Shown: in pieces, positions 24,769-33,333 of the stretch
Position numbering within the stretch: position 1 is the stretch's first letter
Layout: each line of letters opens with the position of its first letter
NCBI GenBank assembly: GCA_964453335.1
Contig: CAYVOK010000015.1
Span: 1-64,000 of the forward strand
Length of the DNA stretch: 64,000 nt
From: VGBO01 sp964453335
GTDB taxonomy: Bacteria; Actinomycetota; Acidimicrobiia; Acidimicrobiales; CAIXPF01
Direction: 5' to 3'
The notes under the pieces: generated by a model
Databases searched by the model: none
What the model saw: the letters and a program-made list of their open reading frames with translations, nothing else
Told to the model about the DNA's origin: nothing
Translations under genes and position numbers: made by a program

Positions 24769-26691
24769 TCAGGCCGTCGGCGGGACGCCGACGGTGGTGA
24801 GCGCACGGGTCAGGACGTCGAGCACGTCGACGCCGAGCATCACGAACTCGTCGACGCCGGCGGCCTCGAACTCGGCGCGACGGTCGCCGGGCGCACCGGC
24901 GAGGTAGACGCGGCGGGCACCCGCCGCACGCAACGCCGCGGCGGCGGCCGCCGCACGCTCGGCGTAGACCGCGTCGGAGGAGCAGACGACGGCGAGCGGT
25001 GCGCCGGACGCGGTGAAGGAACGGACGAGCTCGTCGACGTCGTCGAACCCGTCGTTGCCGACGGCGCGGATGCCGCCGACCTCGAAGAGGTTCTTCGCGA
25101 ACGTGGCGCGCGCCGTGTGCACGGCGACCGGACCGAGGTTCGCGAGGAACACCGTCGGGCGGACGGCCGCACCGTCCGCCGCGTCGCGCAACGCCTCGAA
25201 GGGGGCGGCGAGCCGCCGCAGCGGGATCGGTTCGATCCGCACCGCAGCCGCCGGACCGGGGGGGACGGCGACGGCACCAGCGCCGACCGTGGCCGACGCA
25301 GCGGTCGCAACGGGGGAAGGCTCGTCGAGGTCGGGGAACTCGCTCACCCCGGTGATCGGCTCCCGTCGGGTGGCGAGCGCCGCGAGCCGTTCGTCCCAGC
25401 GCTCGGCGAGCGACCGGCCGACCGCACCCGACGCGAGGACGGCGGCCATCCCGCCATCGGCCTCGACCGCCCGGAACCGTGCCCACGCCGCCTCGGCGAG
25501 CGACTCGGTGGCCGCTTCGACGTACCACGATCCGCCGCCCGGGTCGGCGACACGGGCGAGGTTCGACTCTTCGGCGAGCACGATCTGGGTGTTGCGGGCG
25601 AGACGCCGCCCGTCGTCGTCCCAACGACCCGCGGCCGCACCGAAGGGCAGCACGGTGATCGCGTCCGCGCCGGCGGTCGCCGCGGCGAACGTCCCGATCG
25701 TCGCCCGCAGCAGGTTCACCCACGGGTCGCGCTGGCTCATCGCGGACCGGGCGGTGCAGGCGTGCACGTGCATCGGCACCTCGGGAGCCCCCGAGACCTC
25801 GAGCACCCGGGCCCAGCAGCGGCGGGCGGCACGGAGCTTCGCCATCGTCGTGAACTGGTCCGCGGTGGCATCGAGACGGAACGTGATCTGCGCGGCGGCC
25901 TCGGCGACGGTGGCCCCGGCGTCGACGGTCGCCCGCAGCAGGGCGACACCGGTCGCGAGCGCGTACGCGATCTCGGTGGCGGGTGTCGCACCGCCGTCGG
26001 CGTAGACGGTCGCGTCGACGGTCAGGGCACGCACCCCCGGGTACGCCTCGGCGGTCGCCGCCGCGGCGGCACCGGCGTCGGCGAGCGCCGTCGTGAGCGG
26101 TTCGATGCTCCACCCGTTGCGGGCGGTCGTGCCGAGCGGGTCGATCCCGAACCCACCGAGCGCAGCGCTCGGGGCGACGCCACGGCGTGCCCACAGTTCG
26201 GTGAGGGCGCGCATGCCTGCGAGCGCGTCCGGCCCCCAGTCGAGACAGATCGGGGCGAGGTCGAGGTACACGCCGGCGAGCACCCGGTCGAGGGTGTCGA
26301 CGTCGGTCGCGCCGAGCGGACCGAGGACGATCGAGGTGACCCCGCGTTCGAGATCGGTGAGGATCGCCCGGTTGACATCGGCGACGGAGGCCCCTGCTGT
26401 GACACCGTGCCACTGGCGGACGTCCCAGCCGGCGACGTTGCGGGACCCCGCCGTCGAACCTCGGACGAACGGCGCGACGCCCGGCACACCGGCGGCGTCG
26501 GGGCCCGGTCCGTCACCGTCGACGTAGAGCGGTTCGACCCGCAGACCGTCGGGCGTGGTCGTCACGAGCTTGCGGTCGAAGGGCGCTCCGGCGAGCACCT
26601 TGTCGACGAGAGTCAGCCACTGCGCGCGGTCGGGGGTCGGGAACTCGGCCCCGAGCGGCAGGTCGGCGGGGAGGGAGACGTCTGCGTCCAC
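24769..26691 (-). CDS. mutA: Methylmalonyl-CoA mutase small (beta) subunit
   Basis: Partner of mutB, 640 residues. It keeps the mutase barrel (RNVAGWDVRQWHGVTAGA, ITVLPFGAAAG, RNTQIVLAEESNLARVADPG, GGSWYVEAATESLAEAAW) and a degenerate C-terminal B12-like domain without DxHxxG, as normal for the non-catalytic subunit. It heads the operon mutA-mutB-meaB. GTG 26691 is supported by a -10 element ending 6 nt upstream. No methylmalonyl-CoA epimerase gene is adjacent. Confidence 0.95.
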   Translation of the reverse strand: MDADVSLPADLPLGAEFPTPDRAQWLTLVDKVLAGAPFDRKLVTTTPDGLRVEPLYVDGDGPGPDAAGVPGVAPFVRGSTAGSRNVAGWDVRQWHGVTAGASVADVNRAILTDLERGVTSIVLGPLGATDVDTLDRVLAGVYLDLAPICLDWGPDALAGMRALTELWARRGVAPSAALGGFGIDPLGTTARNGWSIEPLTTALADAGAAAAATAEAYPGVRALTVDATVYADGGATPATEIAYALATGVALLRATVDAGATVAEAAAQITFRLDATADQFTTMAKLRAARRCWARVLEVSGAPEVPMHVHACTARSAMSQRDPWVNLLRATIGTFAAATAGADAITVLPFGAAAGRWDDDGRRLARNTQIVLAEESNLARVADPGGGSWYVEAATESLAEAAWARFRAVEADGGMAAVLASGAVGRSLAERWDERLAALATRREPITGVSEFPDLDEPSPVATAASATVGAGAVAVPPGPAAAVRIEPIPLRRLAAPFEALRDAADGAAVRPTVFLANLGPVAVHTARATFAKNLFEVGGIRAVGNDGFDDVDELVRSFTASGAPLAVVCSSDAVYAERAAAAAAALRAAGARRVYLAGAPGDRRAEFEAAGVDEFVMLGVDVLDVLTRALTTVGVPPTA

Positions 26692-26697
26692 GCCCGG

Positions 26698-26703
26698 ACC
26701 CTA
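26698..26703 (-). promoter_or_regulatory. -10 element, mutA operon
   Basis: TAGGGT on the minus strand, 6 nt before the GTG at 26691. Confidence 0.5.
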
Positions 26704-26767
26704 CCGCCGAGGGGGCGTCCCGCTCACACGGGGTGCCACGATCCCGGGGTCGGCCGGGTGCGGCTCC

Positions 26768-26773
26768 TACGCT
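26768..26773 (+). promoter_or_regulatory. -10 element, lysS
   Basis: TACGCT ends 7 nt before the GTG at 26781. Confidence 0.45.
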
Positions 26774-26780
26774 GCACGAC

Positions 26781-28316
26781 GTGACGACGACGGAGGACGA
26801 GGGGACCGCGACGTCGGCCGGCGCGCTCGACGAGCAGCGCCGGATCCGTCAGGCGAAGGCCGATGCGCTGCGTGCCGCCGGCATCGACCCCTACCCGTCA
26901 CGGTTCGACCGGACCGACACCGCCGCCGCACTCCGCGCACGCTTCGGCGACCTCGGACCGCAGACGGAGACCGACGTCGACGTGCGCGTCGCCGGCCGGG
27001 TGATGCTCGCCCGCCGGATGGGCAAGCTCGTGTTCCTCACCGTCGCCGACGACAGCGGCACCGTGCAGCTCTTCATCTCCCGGGGCGACCTCGGCGACGA
27101 GCCGTTCGAGGCGGTCTGCGACCTCGACCTCGGTGACTGGGTCGGCGCCGCCGGCACGGTGATGACCACGAAGACCGGTGAGCTCTCGGTGCGGGCGGCG
27201 ACGGTCACGCTGCTCGCCAAGGCGGTCCGGCCGCTGCCCGACAAGTGGCGGGGCCTGTCCGACACCGACACCCGGTTCCGGCAGCGGTACGTCGACCTCA
27301 TCGTGAACCCCGACGCCCGGCACACCTTCCGGGTCCGTCATCGCACGATCGCCGCGTTCCGTCGTCAGCTCGACGAGGAGGACTACGTCGAGGTCGAGAC
27401 GCCGGTGCTGCAGACCGAGGTCGGCGGTGCGGCAGCCCGACCGTTCGTCACCCACCACAATGCGCTCGATCAGCAGATGTACCTGCGGATCGCGCTCGAA
27501 CTGCACCTGAAGCGCCTCGTCGTCGGCGGGATCGAACGCGTCTACGAGATCGGCCGGGTGTTCCGCAACGAGGGGATCTCGACCCGACACAACCCCGAGT
27601 TCACGATGGTCGAGGTGTACCGGGCGCTCGCCGACTTCGACGACATGATCGGTGTCGCCGAGCGGATGATCTGCCGGGCGGCGATGGAGGCGACCGGCTC
27701 CTACGTCGTGGCCCACCCCGAACGCGCCGGTGCGACGATCGACCTGACCCCGCCCTGGCCGCGGCGCAGCATCGTCGACCTCATCGCCGAGTACACCGGT
27801 CGCACCGTGTCGGTGGACGACGACGTCGCGACGCTGCGACGCACCTGCGACGAGCTCGGCGTCGGCCACGAGGACTGGTGGGGTCCGGGGCGACTCGTCT
27901 ACGCGATCTTCGACAAGCGGGTCGAGGAGCATCTCGGTCACGACCGGCCCCTGTTCGCCACCGGCTACCCGGCCGAGGTGTCGCCGCTCGCGAAGCCGAG
28001 CGTGGGCGACCCGGGCAACACCGACCGGTTCGAGCTCTTCGTCGGCGGCCGTGAGCTCGCGAACGGCTACTCGGAGCTGAACGACCCGGTGCGACAGCGG
28101 GCGATGTTCGAGGCCGAGGTCGCCGCGGCGGACCACGGTGACGACGAGGCGCAGCGCACCGTCGACGAGGACTACCTGCGAGCCCTCGAGTACGGCCTGC
28201 CACCGACCGGCGGGCTCGGGATCGGTGTCGACCGCGTCGCGATGCTGCTGTCGGGGAGTGCGTCGATCCGCGAGGTCATCCTGTTCCCGACGCTGCGTCC
28301 CGAGGTCGGCGACTGA
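26781..28316 (+). CDS. lysS: Lysyl-tRNA synthetase, class II
   Basis: Charges tRNA-Lys with lysine; 511 residues, the usual length. The N-terminal OB-fold anticodon domain (RVMLARRMGKLVFLTVADDS) is followed by class II motif 1 (YVEVETPVLQTEVGGAAARPF), motif 2 (FRNEGISTRHNPEFTMVEVY), and motif 3 (GLPPTGGLGIGVDRVAMLL). The sequences are given in pieces of 20 or fewer residues. GTG 26781 is preferred over frames further upstream because of its position behind the -10 element. The gene is divergent from mutA. Confidence 0.97.
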   Translation: MTTTEDEGTATSAGALDEQRRIRQAKADALRAAGIDPYPSRFDRTDTAAALRARFGDLGPQTETDVDVRVAGRVMLARRMGKLVFLTVADDSGTVQLFISRGDLGDEPFEAVCDLDLGDWVGAAGTVMTTKTGELSVRAATVTLLAKAVRPLPDKWRGLSDTDTRFRQRYVDLIVNPDARHTFRVRHRTIAAFRRQLDEEDYVEVETPVLQTEVGGAAARPFVTHHNALDQQMYLRIALELHLKRLVVGGIERVYEIGRVFRNEGISTRHNPEFTMVEVYRALADFDDMIGVAERMICRAAMEATGSYVVAHPERAGATIDLTPPWPRRSIVDLIAEYTGRTVSVDDDVATLRRTCDELGVGHEDWWGPGRLVYAIFDKRVEEHLGHDRPLFATGYPAEVSPLAKPSVGDPGNTDRFELFVGGRELANGYSELNDPVRQRAMFEAEVAAADHGDDEAQRTVDEDYLRALEYGLPPTGGLGIGVDRVAMLLSGSASIREVILFPTLRPEVGD

Positions 28317-28317
28317 G

Positions 28318-29196
28318 TCACCCGGCGACGAGTCGCACCCGGTGGATGTGCGGCCAGCGTTTGCCGGTGACGAGGAGCGTGCCGTCCGATCGGTCGAGGG
28401 CGATGCCGTTCGCCACGTCCTCGGCGGTGGCGCCGGACGGGCGGAGCGCGGCGACGTCGAACTCGGCGCGCACGACGCCGGTCGCGGGATCGATGCCGAC
28501 GACCCGGTCGGTGCGCCACACGTTCGCCCACACCGTCGGGCCCCCCGCCGCGAGCGGCGGACGGAGCGTGGCGTCGGCCGCAGGGATGCACTCGAGCTCG
28601 TTGAGCCGCTCGACCGGCAGGCCGTCGCGGGTGACGACGTCCACCGTGCCCGTCACCTCGAACGTGGTGCGCGAGCGGAACGTGAGGCGTGCCGAGCCGT
28701 CCGACTGCACGAGGCGCGTCCCGTCGTCGCAGAGACCCCAGCCCTCGCCCTCGTAGCGGAACGTCGGGCCGGGGGCGAGCGTGGTGCGGTCGTAGGTGAA
28801 CGCGACGCCCGACCGCCAGGTGAGCTGCACGATGCGGTCGCCGACGACGGTCGCTCCCTCGGCGAAGTGCGGCGCGGGGACGTCGGTGCGGCGCAGCACG
28901 GCACCGGACGTCGGGTCGGTGAGCCGGATCGACGACGCGCCGACGAGCCCGGTGGACTCGACGAGGACACCGTCGTGCAGTTCGAGGCCCTGCGTGAACG
29001 CGGTGCGGTCGTGGGGGAGGGTGGCGACGACCTCCGCCCGCACGGCCACGGGACGGTCGTCGGCGACGGTGCCCGGCGTCGCGGCCCCGTCGCCGGGCGC
29101 GCTGCACGCCGCGACGAGGGCGGCGAGCAGGCCCGCGGCGAGTGCGAGTATGCGTCGCCTGCAGCGGTGGCGGGGCGAGGGGTCCGGGGCGGACAT
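28318..29196 (-). CDS. Glutaminyl-peptide cyclotransferase (glutamine cyclotransferase) lipoprotein
   Basis: Predicted exported enzyme forming N-terminal pyroglutamate from glutaminyl peptides, 292 residues. A basic N-terminus, hydrophobic stretch and lipobox VAAC place it on the outer face of the membrane. The five-bladed propeller motifs are present: LPHDRTAFTQGLELHDG, LVESTGLVGASSIRL, HFAEGATVVGDRIVQLTWRS, FRYEGEGWGLCDDGTRLVQS, LNELECI and VWANVWRTDRVVGIDP. ATG 29196 is chosen over GTG 29205 because the -10 element overlaps the latter. It converges on lysS with one base between the stops. Confidence 0.87.
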   Translation of the reverse strand: MSAPDPSPRHRCRRRILALAAGLLAALVAACSAPGDGAATPGTVADDRPVAVRAEVVATLPHDRTAFTQGLELHDGVLVESTGLVGASSIRLTDPTSGAVLRRTDVPAPHFAEGATVVGDRIVQLTWRSGVAFTYDRTTLAPGPTFRYEGEGWGLCDDGTRLVQSDGSARLTFRSRTTFEVTGTVDVVTRDGLPVERLNELECIPAADATLRPPLAAGGPTVWANVWRTDRVVGIDPATGVVRAEFDVAALRPSGATAEDVANGIALDRSDGTLLVTGKRWPHIHRVRLVAG

Positions 29197-29203
29197 GGCG
29201 CGC

Positions 29204-29209
29204 ACGCTA
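29204..29209 (-). promoter_or_regulatory. -10 element, glutamine cyclotransferase gene
   Basis: TAGCGT on the minus strand, 7 nt before the ATG at 29196; it overlaps the alternative GTG start at 29205. Confidence 0.5.
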
Positions 29210-29246
29210 CCGAGGGCCCGGCCCGCCCCCCACGGAGGACCTCCAC

Positions 29247-29252
29247 TACCAT
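29247..29252 (+). promoter_or_regulatory. -10 element, DtxR-family gene
   Basis: TACCAT ends 9 nt before the ATG at 29262. Confidence 0.4.
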
Positions 29253-29261
29253 GCGGGTCCG

Positions 29262-29957
29262 ATGACGTTCGTTCCGACGGCTCCGCACGGTGATGCAGGC
29301 CTCGATGGGCTGAACCCTGCGTTCGCGCAGTACTGCGAGACGATCTTCGAACTGCACGAGGACGACGTCGAGGTCATCCAGGCCCGGATCGCGGAGCGGC
29401 TCGGCGTGTCCCGCCCGTCGGTGTCGGAGATGGTGCGCCGCCTCGAGGCCGAGGGCCTCCTGACGCTCGACGGCGGGATCGAGCTCACCCCCCGGGGGGA
29501 GGCGCTCGCCGTGCGTGTCGTGCGTCGGCACCGTCTCGCCGAACGGATGCTGACCGACATCCTCGGGTTGTCGTGGGCGGAGGCGCACGTCGAGGCGAAC
29601 CGCTGGGAGGCCGTGATCTCCCCGAACGTCGAGGCCGCGCTCGATCGGGTCCTCGGCTCCCCGACGACCTGTCCGCACGGCAACCCGATCCCGGGTTCGG
29701 GGTACCTCCCGCCCGACACGGTGATGCTCGCGGACGTCCGCGTGGGTGATCGCTTCGTCGTGACCCGCATCCCCGAGGAACTCGAGTTCACCGACGGCCT
29801 GCTGCGCTTCCTCGAGGATGCCGCGGTCACCCCTGGCAACGAGGGTGTGGTGGCTGCTGCGTCGCCCGACGGCACCGTGACGGTCACCGTCGCAGGTCGC
29901 AGCGTCGGGATCGGCCGGTTCGCCGCCGACCGCATCATGGTGTCGACGCTCGACTGA
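29262..29957 (+). CDS. DtxR/IdeR-family metal-dependent regulator
   Basis: Metal-responsive repressor of 231 residues with the three-domain layout of IdeR/DtxR: winged helix (YCETIFELHEDDVEVIQARI, ERLGVSRPSVSEMVRRLEAE), dimerisation and metal domain (VRRHRLAERMLTDILGLSW, EAHVEANRWEAVIS, TTCPHGNPIPG), and a C-terminal SH3-like FeoA domain. The conserved Cys, Glu and His of the metal sites are present, so it should respond to Fe(II) or Mn(II). No iron-uptake gene is adjacent, so its targets lie elsewhere. Confidence 0.93.
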   Translation: MTFVPTAPHGDAGLDGLNPAFAQYCETIFELHEDDVEVIQARIAERLGVSRPSVSEMVRRLEAEGLLTLDGGIELTPRGEALAVRVVRRHRLAERMLTDILGLSWAEAHVEANRWEAVISPNVEAALDRVLGSPTTCPHGNPIPGSGYLPPDTVMLADVRVGDRFVVTRIPEELEFTDGLLRFLEDAAVTPGNEGVVAAASPDGTVTVTVAGRSVGIGRFAADRIMVSTLD

Positions 29958-29980
29958 GCGCTCCGCCCGCCCAGCCGGTG

Positions 29981-30454
29981 TCAGCGCGGGCGTGGGCGGA
30001 CCCGGAACACCGACGACGACGTCGCGGCGAGATCGCCGGTGCGCGCGCCGCGTGCCTCGGCGGCGACGAAGGCGAGCGAACCGGTGGCCCGGGTGACCCA
30101 GGCCTCGGCGACGGCGTCCTCGTCGCGCACGGCGCCGCAGAAGTCGATGTGCAAGGACACGGTCACCATGTCGGGCTGTTCGGGGTAGGCGGTCCCGACT
30201 GCGGGGATCGCCGCGGTGTCGAGGAGGGTGGCGAGCGCACCGCCGTGGATCAGCCCCGCCACCTGGCTCACCTCGGGGCGCGCGGGCAGCCGCAGTCGGG
30301 CGTACCCCGCACGGACCTCCTCGAGGACGATGCCCGCATGGGTGGGGAACAGCACCCGGTCCGGCCGCAGGAACCGCGCCCAGGGTGCCGCCCGGTCCGG
30401 TGCGAGGGCGGGGAATCGGGCGGCGTTCGGTGCGACGGTGCCGTGCTCGGTCAT
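29981..30454 (-). CDS. PaaI-family hotdog thioesterase
   Basis: A 157-residue single-hotdog thioesterase expected to hydrolyse an acyl- or aryl-CoA. Conserved features are GYARLRLPARPEVSQVAGLI, HGGALATLLDTAAIPAVGTA with the catalytic acidic residue in LLDTA, and VSLHIDFCGAVRDEDAVAEA. ATG 30454 overlaps the stop of the upstream gene as ATGA, so both are translated from one message. The substrate is unknown. Confidence 0.87.
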   Translation of the reverse strand: MTEHGTVAPNAARFPALAPDRAAPWARFLRPDRVLFPTHAGIVLEEVRAGYARLRLPARPEVSQVAGLIHGGALATLLDTAAIPAVGTAYPEQPDMVTVSLHIDFCGAVRDEDAVAEAWVTRATGSLAFVAAEARGARTGDLAATSSSVFRVRPRPR

Positions 30455-31278
30455 CGGCGCGGAACCGTACCGCAGGCCCGGAGCACCCCGGCGAGTACGC
30501 GCCCGGCGTCGCCGCCGAGCCCGGCGAGGACGTCGGCCGGTGGGGCGGTGCGCCGGAGGGCGGCCACCGACCACCGGGCGAACGTCCCCTCGTCCATCCA
30601 GGCCGCTGCGGCGGCGTCGACCCCCTCGGCCCGCTGCGCCCCGGTGGCGACGGCCGCCCGGATGTGCGCCCAGTCGTGCGCGGCGCCGAGCCGGTCGAGC
30701 ACGGCGCGCAGGCGGGTCGGGTCGTCCGGCGGCACGACGACGGCGAACGCGGTCGTCGCCACCGCGGCCACGTCGGACCAGTCCCGCACCGGCGACGACC
30801 GTGCGAGCGCCACGAGGAGGCGGCCCACCCAGTAGGCGGTCGTCGGCCCGGGTTCGGCAGGGGTGGGCAGGCCGAGGGCACGGCGGCACACATCGTCGAG
30901 ACGTCCGCCCACCGCGTCGGTGCCGGCGTGGCGGGCGGTCCCGCCGAGCGGTGCGACGGCGGACGCCGACCGACCGCACCGGTCGACCACGTGGGCGACG
31001 GCCAGTTCGCCCCCGGTCGCCACCGTCCCACCGGTCGTGCGTCCCGCTGCGGCGACCGCGACCGCGTGCGCCCCGTCGTCGGCCCGCCAGCCGACGAGAC
31101 CGTCGACGCCACCGCACGGCGCCGCAGCGACGGTCAGCTCCGTCACCCCGTGCGCGGTCGCCCCGACGCGGACGACGAGATGCGGCGCACCGTCCGCCAC
31201 GAGTTCGGCGAGGCTGCGGGCGAGACGGCCCAGCACGACGGGGCCGGGACGGCCCGATGATCGGTGTTCCCTGTGCAC
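30451..31278 (-). CDS. Hypothetical protein, Ala-rich, unknown function
   Basis: A 275-residue protein I do not recognise. It starts at GTG 31278 or 31281, with no membrane segment or signal peptide. Composition is rich in Ala, Val and Arg; the N-terminal half is predicted mostly beta (HLVVRVGATAHGVTELTVAA) and the C-terminal half helical (PTRLRAVLDRLGAAHDWAHI). It is coupled by ATGA overlap to the PaaI thioesterase downstream. It lies between that gene and a WhiB regulator on the same strand. Confidence 0.65.
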   Translation of the reverse strand: MHREHRSSGRPGPVVLGRLARSLAELVADGAPHLVVRVGATAHGVTELTVAAAPCGGVDGLVGWRADDGAHAVAVAAAGRTTGGTVATGGELAVAHVVDRCGRSASAVAPLGGTARHAGTDAVGGRLDDVCRRALGLPTPAEPGPTTAYWVGRLLVALARSSPVRDWSDVAAVATTAFAVVVPPDDPTRLRAVLDRLGAAHDWAHIRAAVATGAQRAEGVDAAAAAWMDEGTFARWSVAALRRTAPPADVLAGLGGDAGRVLAGVLRACGTVPRR

Positions 31279-31391
31279 CACGTACGGCCCCTCGGTCCGC
31301 CTCCCGGTGCGGCCCAGGTGTCGGACGGGAGGGCCGGACCCGTCGCGTGCAGTCTGGCCGGGGGGTGTGACGTCGGGGGCGCCGCGACGAC

Positions 31392-31715
31392 TCAGACGTC
31401 GACGAGGGTGCGCGTCCGCACGACCGGGGTGACGACCGTGACGTCGTAGCCGGCCCGGAAGCGCTCCTCCTCGCTCTCGCCACCCCAGAAGCCGTACTCC
31501 CGCTGTTCGCGGGCCCAGCTCCGGCACGGCTCGAGCGACGGGCAGCCCTGGCAGAGCAGGCGGGCCTTCGCCTCCCGGCGCAGACGCGCCTGGGGGCGTT
31601 CGGCGTGCGGGGCGAAGAACAGGTCCGTGTGGCCCCGGCAGGAACCGACGGCCATCCAGGCGCCGGGAGGGACGGGATCGACGTCGGCGTTCCGCCGTGC
31701 AGCCGTCGTGCTCAT
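31392..31715 (-). CDS. WhiB-family iron-sulfur regulator
   Basis: Second WhiB protein in the window, 107 residues. The cluster cysteines are in VGSCRGH and LLCQGCPSLEPC, and the signature GFWGGESEEER is identical to that of the first WhiB at 20044; LFFAPHAERPQARLRREAKAR also parallels it closely. The two look like paralogs. ATG 31715 follows a leader of about 50 nt and a recognisable promoter. It lacks a long C-terminal basic tail, ending in a hydrophobic and Thr/Val-rich stretch instead. Confidence 0.92.
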   Translation of the reverse strand: MSTTAARRNADVDPVPPGAWMAVGSCRGHTDLFFAPHAERPQARLRREAKARLLCQGCPSLEPCRSWAREQREYGFWGGESEEERFRAGYDVTVVTPVVRTRTLVDV

Positions 31716-31765
31716 CTGTGTCGGGATCCTCTCCGCGTCGGGTTCGGTTCCCCCCCCGGCGGGGC

Positions 31766-31795
31766 ACGCTAGCGCCCGGGCGGTCGTCGTCTCAA
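31766..31795 (-). promoter_or_regulatory. Promoter of the second whiB gene
   Basis: On the minus strand TTGAGA (31795-31790), 18 nt, TAGCGT (31771-31766), giving a leader of about 45 nt before the ATG at 31715. Confidence 0.5.
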
Positions 31796-31809
31796 GGGTC
31801 GCCGGTTCC

Positions 31810-32526
31810 TCACCAGCAGACCCGCATGCGCAGCCCGGCCCCGTCGACGGCCCCGTCGCCGACCGTGACCGCCGTCCCGGCTGCGAGGCGGCGCGCCGTC
31901 CAGGCGAGCACGGCCGCGTCCGCGACGTCGTCGGGAGCGGCACCCCGGGGTGGAGGCCCGCCGAGGAGCGGGACGACCTCCACGAGCGCCGTGCCGAGCA
32001 GGCTGCGCCGGGTCGCCGCCCCCGCAGCCGTGCGCTTCGGGTCGGTCAACGGCGCACCGGCGAGCGCGGCGAACGCGGCCTCCGGGTGCGCCTCCCGGAT
32101 CCGGTCGTCACCCTCGGCGCGCACGACCGTGTCGACCTCCCGGATCTTCGGCACGAGGTTCCACGCCTGCACCGTGAGACCCCGGCCGTCGATCGCACGG
32201 TGCCGGGACGACGCCTCGGCGTGGTCGACGGCGTCGAGCACCCCACGGACGGGGGCCGGGAACACCGACGAACGCCGTGGGCCGAGCACCGCCCGGGTCG
32301 CGACGTCGGCCGCCCGGGGGCCGGCGTCGGGCAGTCCGATGGGCATGTCCACAGCGATCGCCCGGAACGGCCGTGCGGCGATCTCCGCGAAGGTCGTGCA
32401 CACCTCGACCGTGGCGGGCGTACGGGAGGTGGCATCGACGTCGACGGTCACCACCACCCAGCCGCCCCGACAACCGTCCACCCCGGCGACACGTGCGCGG
32501 TCGATGACCCGGGCGGCCGTGGTCAC
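31810..32526 (-). CDS. DUF429 protein (predicted RNase H-like nuclease)
   Basis: A 238-residue DUF429 protein. The family has an RNase H-like fold; seen here are the first acidic strand VAGVDGCRGGWVVVTVDVD, the second IAVDMPIGLPD, ARDRRSSVFPAP-like LGPRRSSVFPAPVR, IREAHPEAAFAALAG with the third acidic residue, and DDVADAAVLAWTARRLA. The biochemical role is not established. ATG 32526 overlaps the stop of the upstream deacetylase-like gene as ATGA, so they are translationally coupled. Confidence 0.85.
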   Translation of the reverse strand: MTTAARVIDRARVAGVDGCRGGWVVVTVDVDATSRTPATVEVCTTFAEIAARPFRAIAVDMPIGLPDAGPRAADVATRAVLGPRRSSVFPAPVRGVLDAVDHAEASSRHRAIDGRGLTVQAWNLVPKIREVDTVVRAEGDDRIREAHPEAAFAALAGAPLTDPKRTAAGAATRRSLLGTALVEVVPLLGGPPPRGAAPDDVADAAVLAWTARRLAAGTAVTVGDGAVDGAGLRMRVCW

Positions 32527-33320
32527 AGCCGGTCGATGCGCTTGAACGCCTCACCCTCGGCCACACCGACGATCGCGCCGTGGTCGGCGAGCCGGTCGAG
32601 GATGCGACCGCGGAAACCGGCGAGCTGGCCGCCGTCGTCGTCGCCCTCGATCAGCATCGTCGACCGGAACTGGCTCGCATGCGCGAGCAGGGCGTCGAGC
32701 TTGCGGTCGGCGAACCCGGTGACCTCCTCGACGTGGTCGACCTCATCCGCCTCGTAGAGCAGCAGGGCGGTCGGCCGGTGCGGCGCGAGCGCCTGTTCGG
32801 GGAAGAACAGCGGATCGCGGGCTGCGACGATCCCCTCGACCGCGAGCAGGCCGGCGTTGCGGTGGTCGGGGTGCAGCCGGTAGCGCTTCCACGGGTCGTG
32901 GCCGATGACCACGTCGGGCCGGAGCTTGCGGATCCACGACGCGGTGACGCCGCGTTCCCGCAGACCCGACTCGAGTTCGCCGTCGGTCCACCCGCAGAAG
33001 ACGACCTCACCCCGGGCGCCGAGCGCGGCGGCGGCCGCGCGCTGTTCGGCACGCCGCCGCACGACGAGTTCCGCCGGGTCGACGCCCGGGTCCCAGGTTC
33101 CCTTCGAACCGTCGGTGAACACGAGGTGGTGGATCTCCGCACCCGCAGCCGCCCACTTGGCGAGCGTCGCCCCGCAACCGAACTCGATGTCGTCGGGATG
33201 GGCACCGGTCGCGAGCACCCGGGTCGGGGTCGGCAGGTCGCGGTGCACGGTCGCGGCGATCGACCCGTAGGTGATCGGTGCGGTGGTGCCGTCGGTGGCG
33301 CGGGGGTCGCGGGTGGTCAC
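32523..33320 (-). CDS. PIG-L family deacetylase (MshB-like)
   Basis: Zinc-dependent LmbE/PIG-L N-deacetylase of 265 residues. The metal motif AHPDDIEFG starts at residue 40 (H41, D43, D44 as expected), and the third ligand lies in RLHPDHRNAG. The family includes MshB and Mca of mycothiol metabolism and N-acetylglucosaminyl deacetylases, and WIRKLRPDVVIGHDPWKRY fits that group, but substrate cannot be assigned. It heads a two-gene unit with the DUF429 gene. GTG 33320 is backed by a -10 element 7 nt upstream. Confidence 0.9.
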   Translation of the reverse strand: MTTRDPRATDGTTAPITYGSIAATVHRDLPTPTRVLATGAHPDDIEFGCGATLAKWAAAGAEIHHLVFTDGSKGTWDPGVDPAELVVRRRAEQRAAAAALGARGEVVFCGWTDGELESGLRERGVTASWIRKLRPDVVIGHDPWKRYRLHPDHRNAGLLAVEGIVAARDPLFFPEQALAPHRPTALLLYEADEVDHVEEVTGFADRKLDALLAHASQFRSTMLIEGDDDGGQLAGFRGRILDRLADHGAIVGVAEGEAFKRIDRL

Positions 33321-33327
33321 GGCGCGC

Positions 33328-33333
33328 ACGCTA
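33328..33333 (-). promoter_or_regulatory. -10 element, PIG-L deacetylase gene
   Basis: TAGCGT on the minus strand, 7 nt before the GTG at 33320, inside the end of cofC. Confidence 0.5.

Noticed and set aside
22541..26413. 1290-codon frame that would join mutB to upstream sequence
   Set aside because: The upstream part is out of frame with mutA and has the arginine-rich look of a shadow; mutB has a good start at 24724.
24769..26691. mutA as a damaged mutase because it lacks the DxHxxG cobalamin motif
   Set aside because: The small subunit of heterodimeric methylmalonyl-CoA mutases normally lacks this motif.
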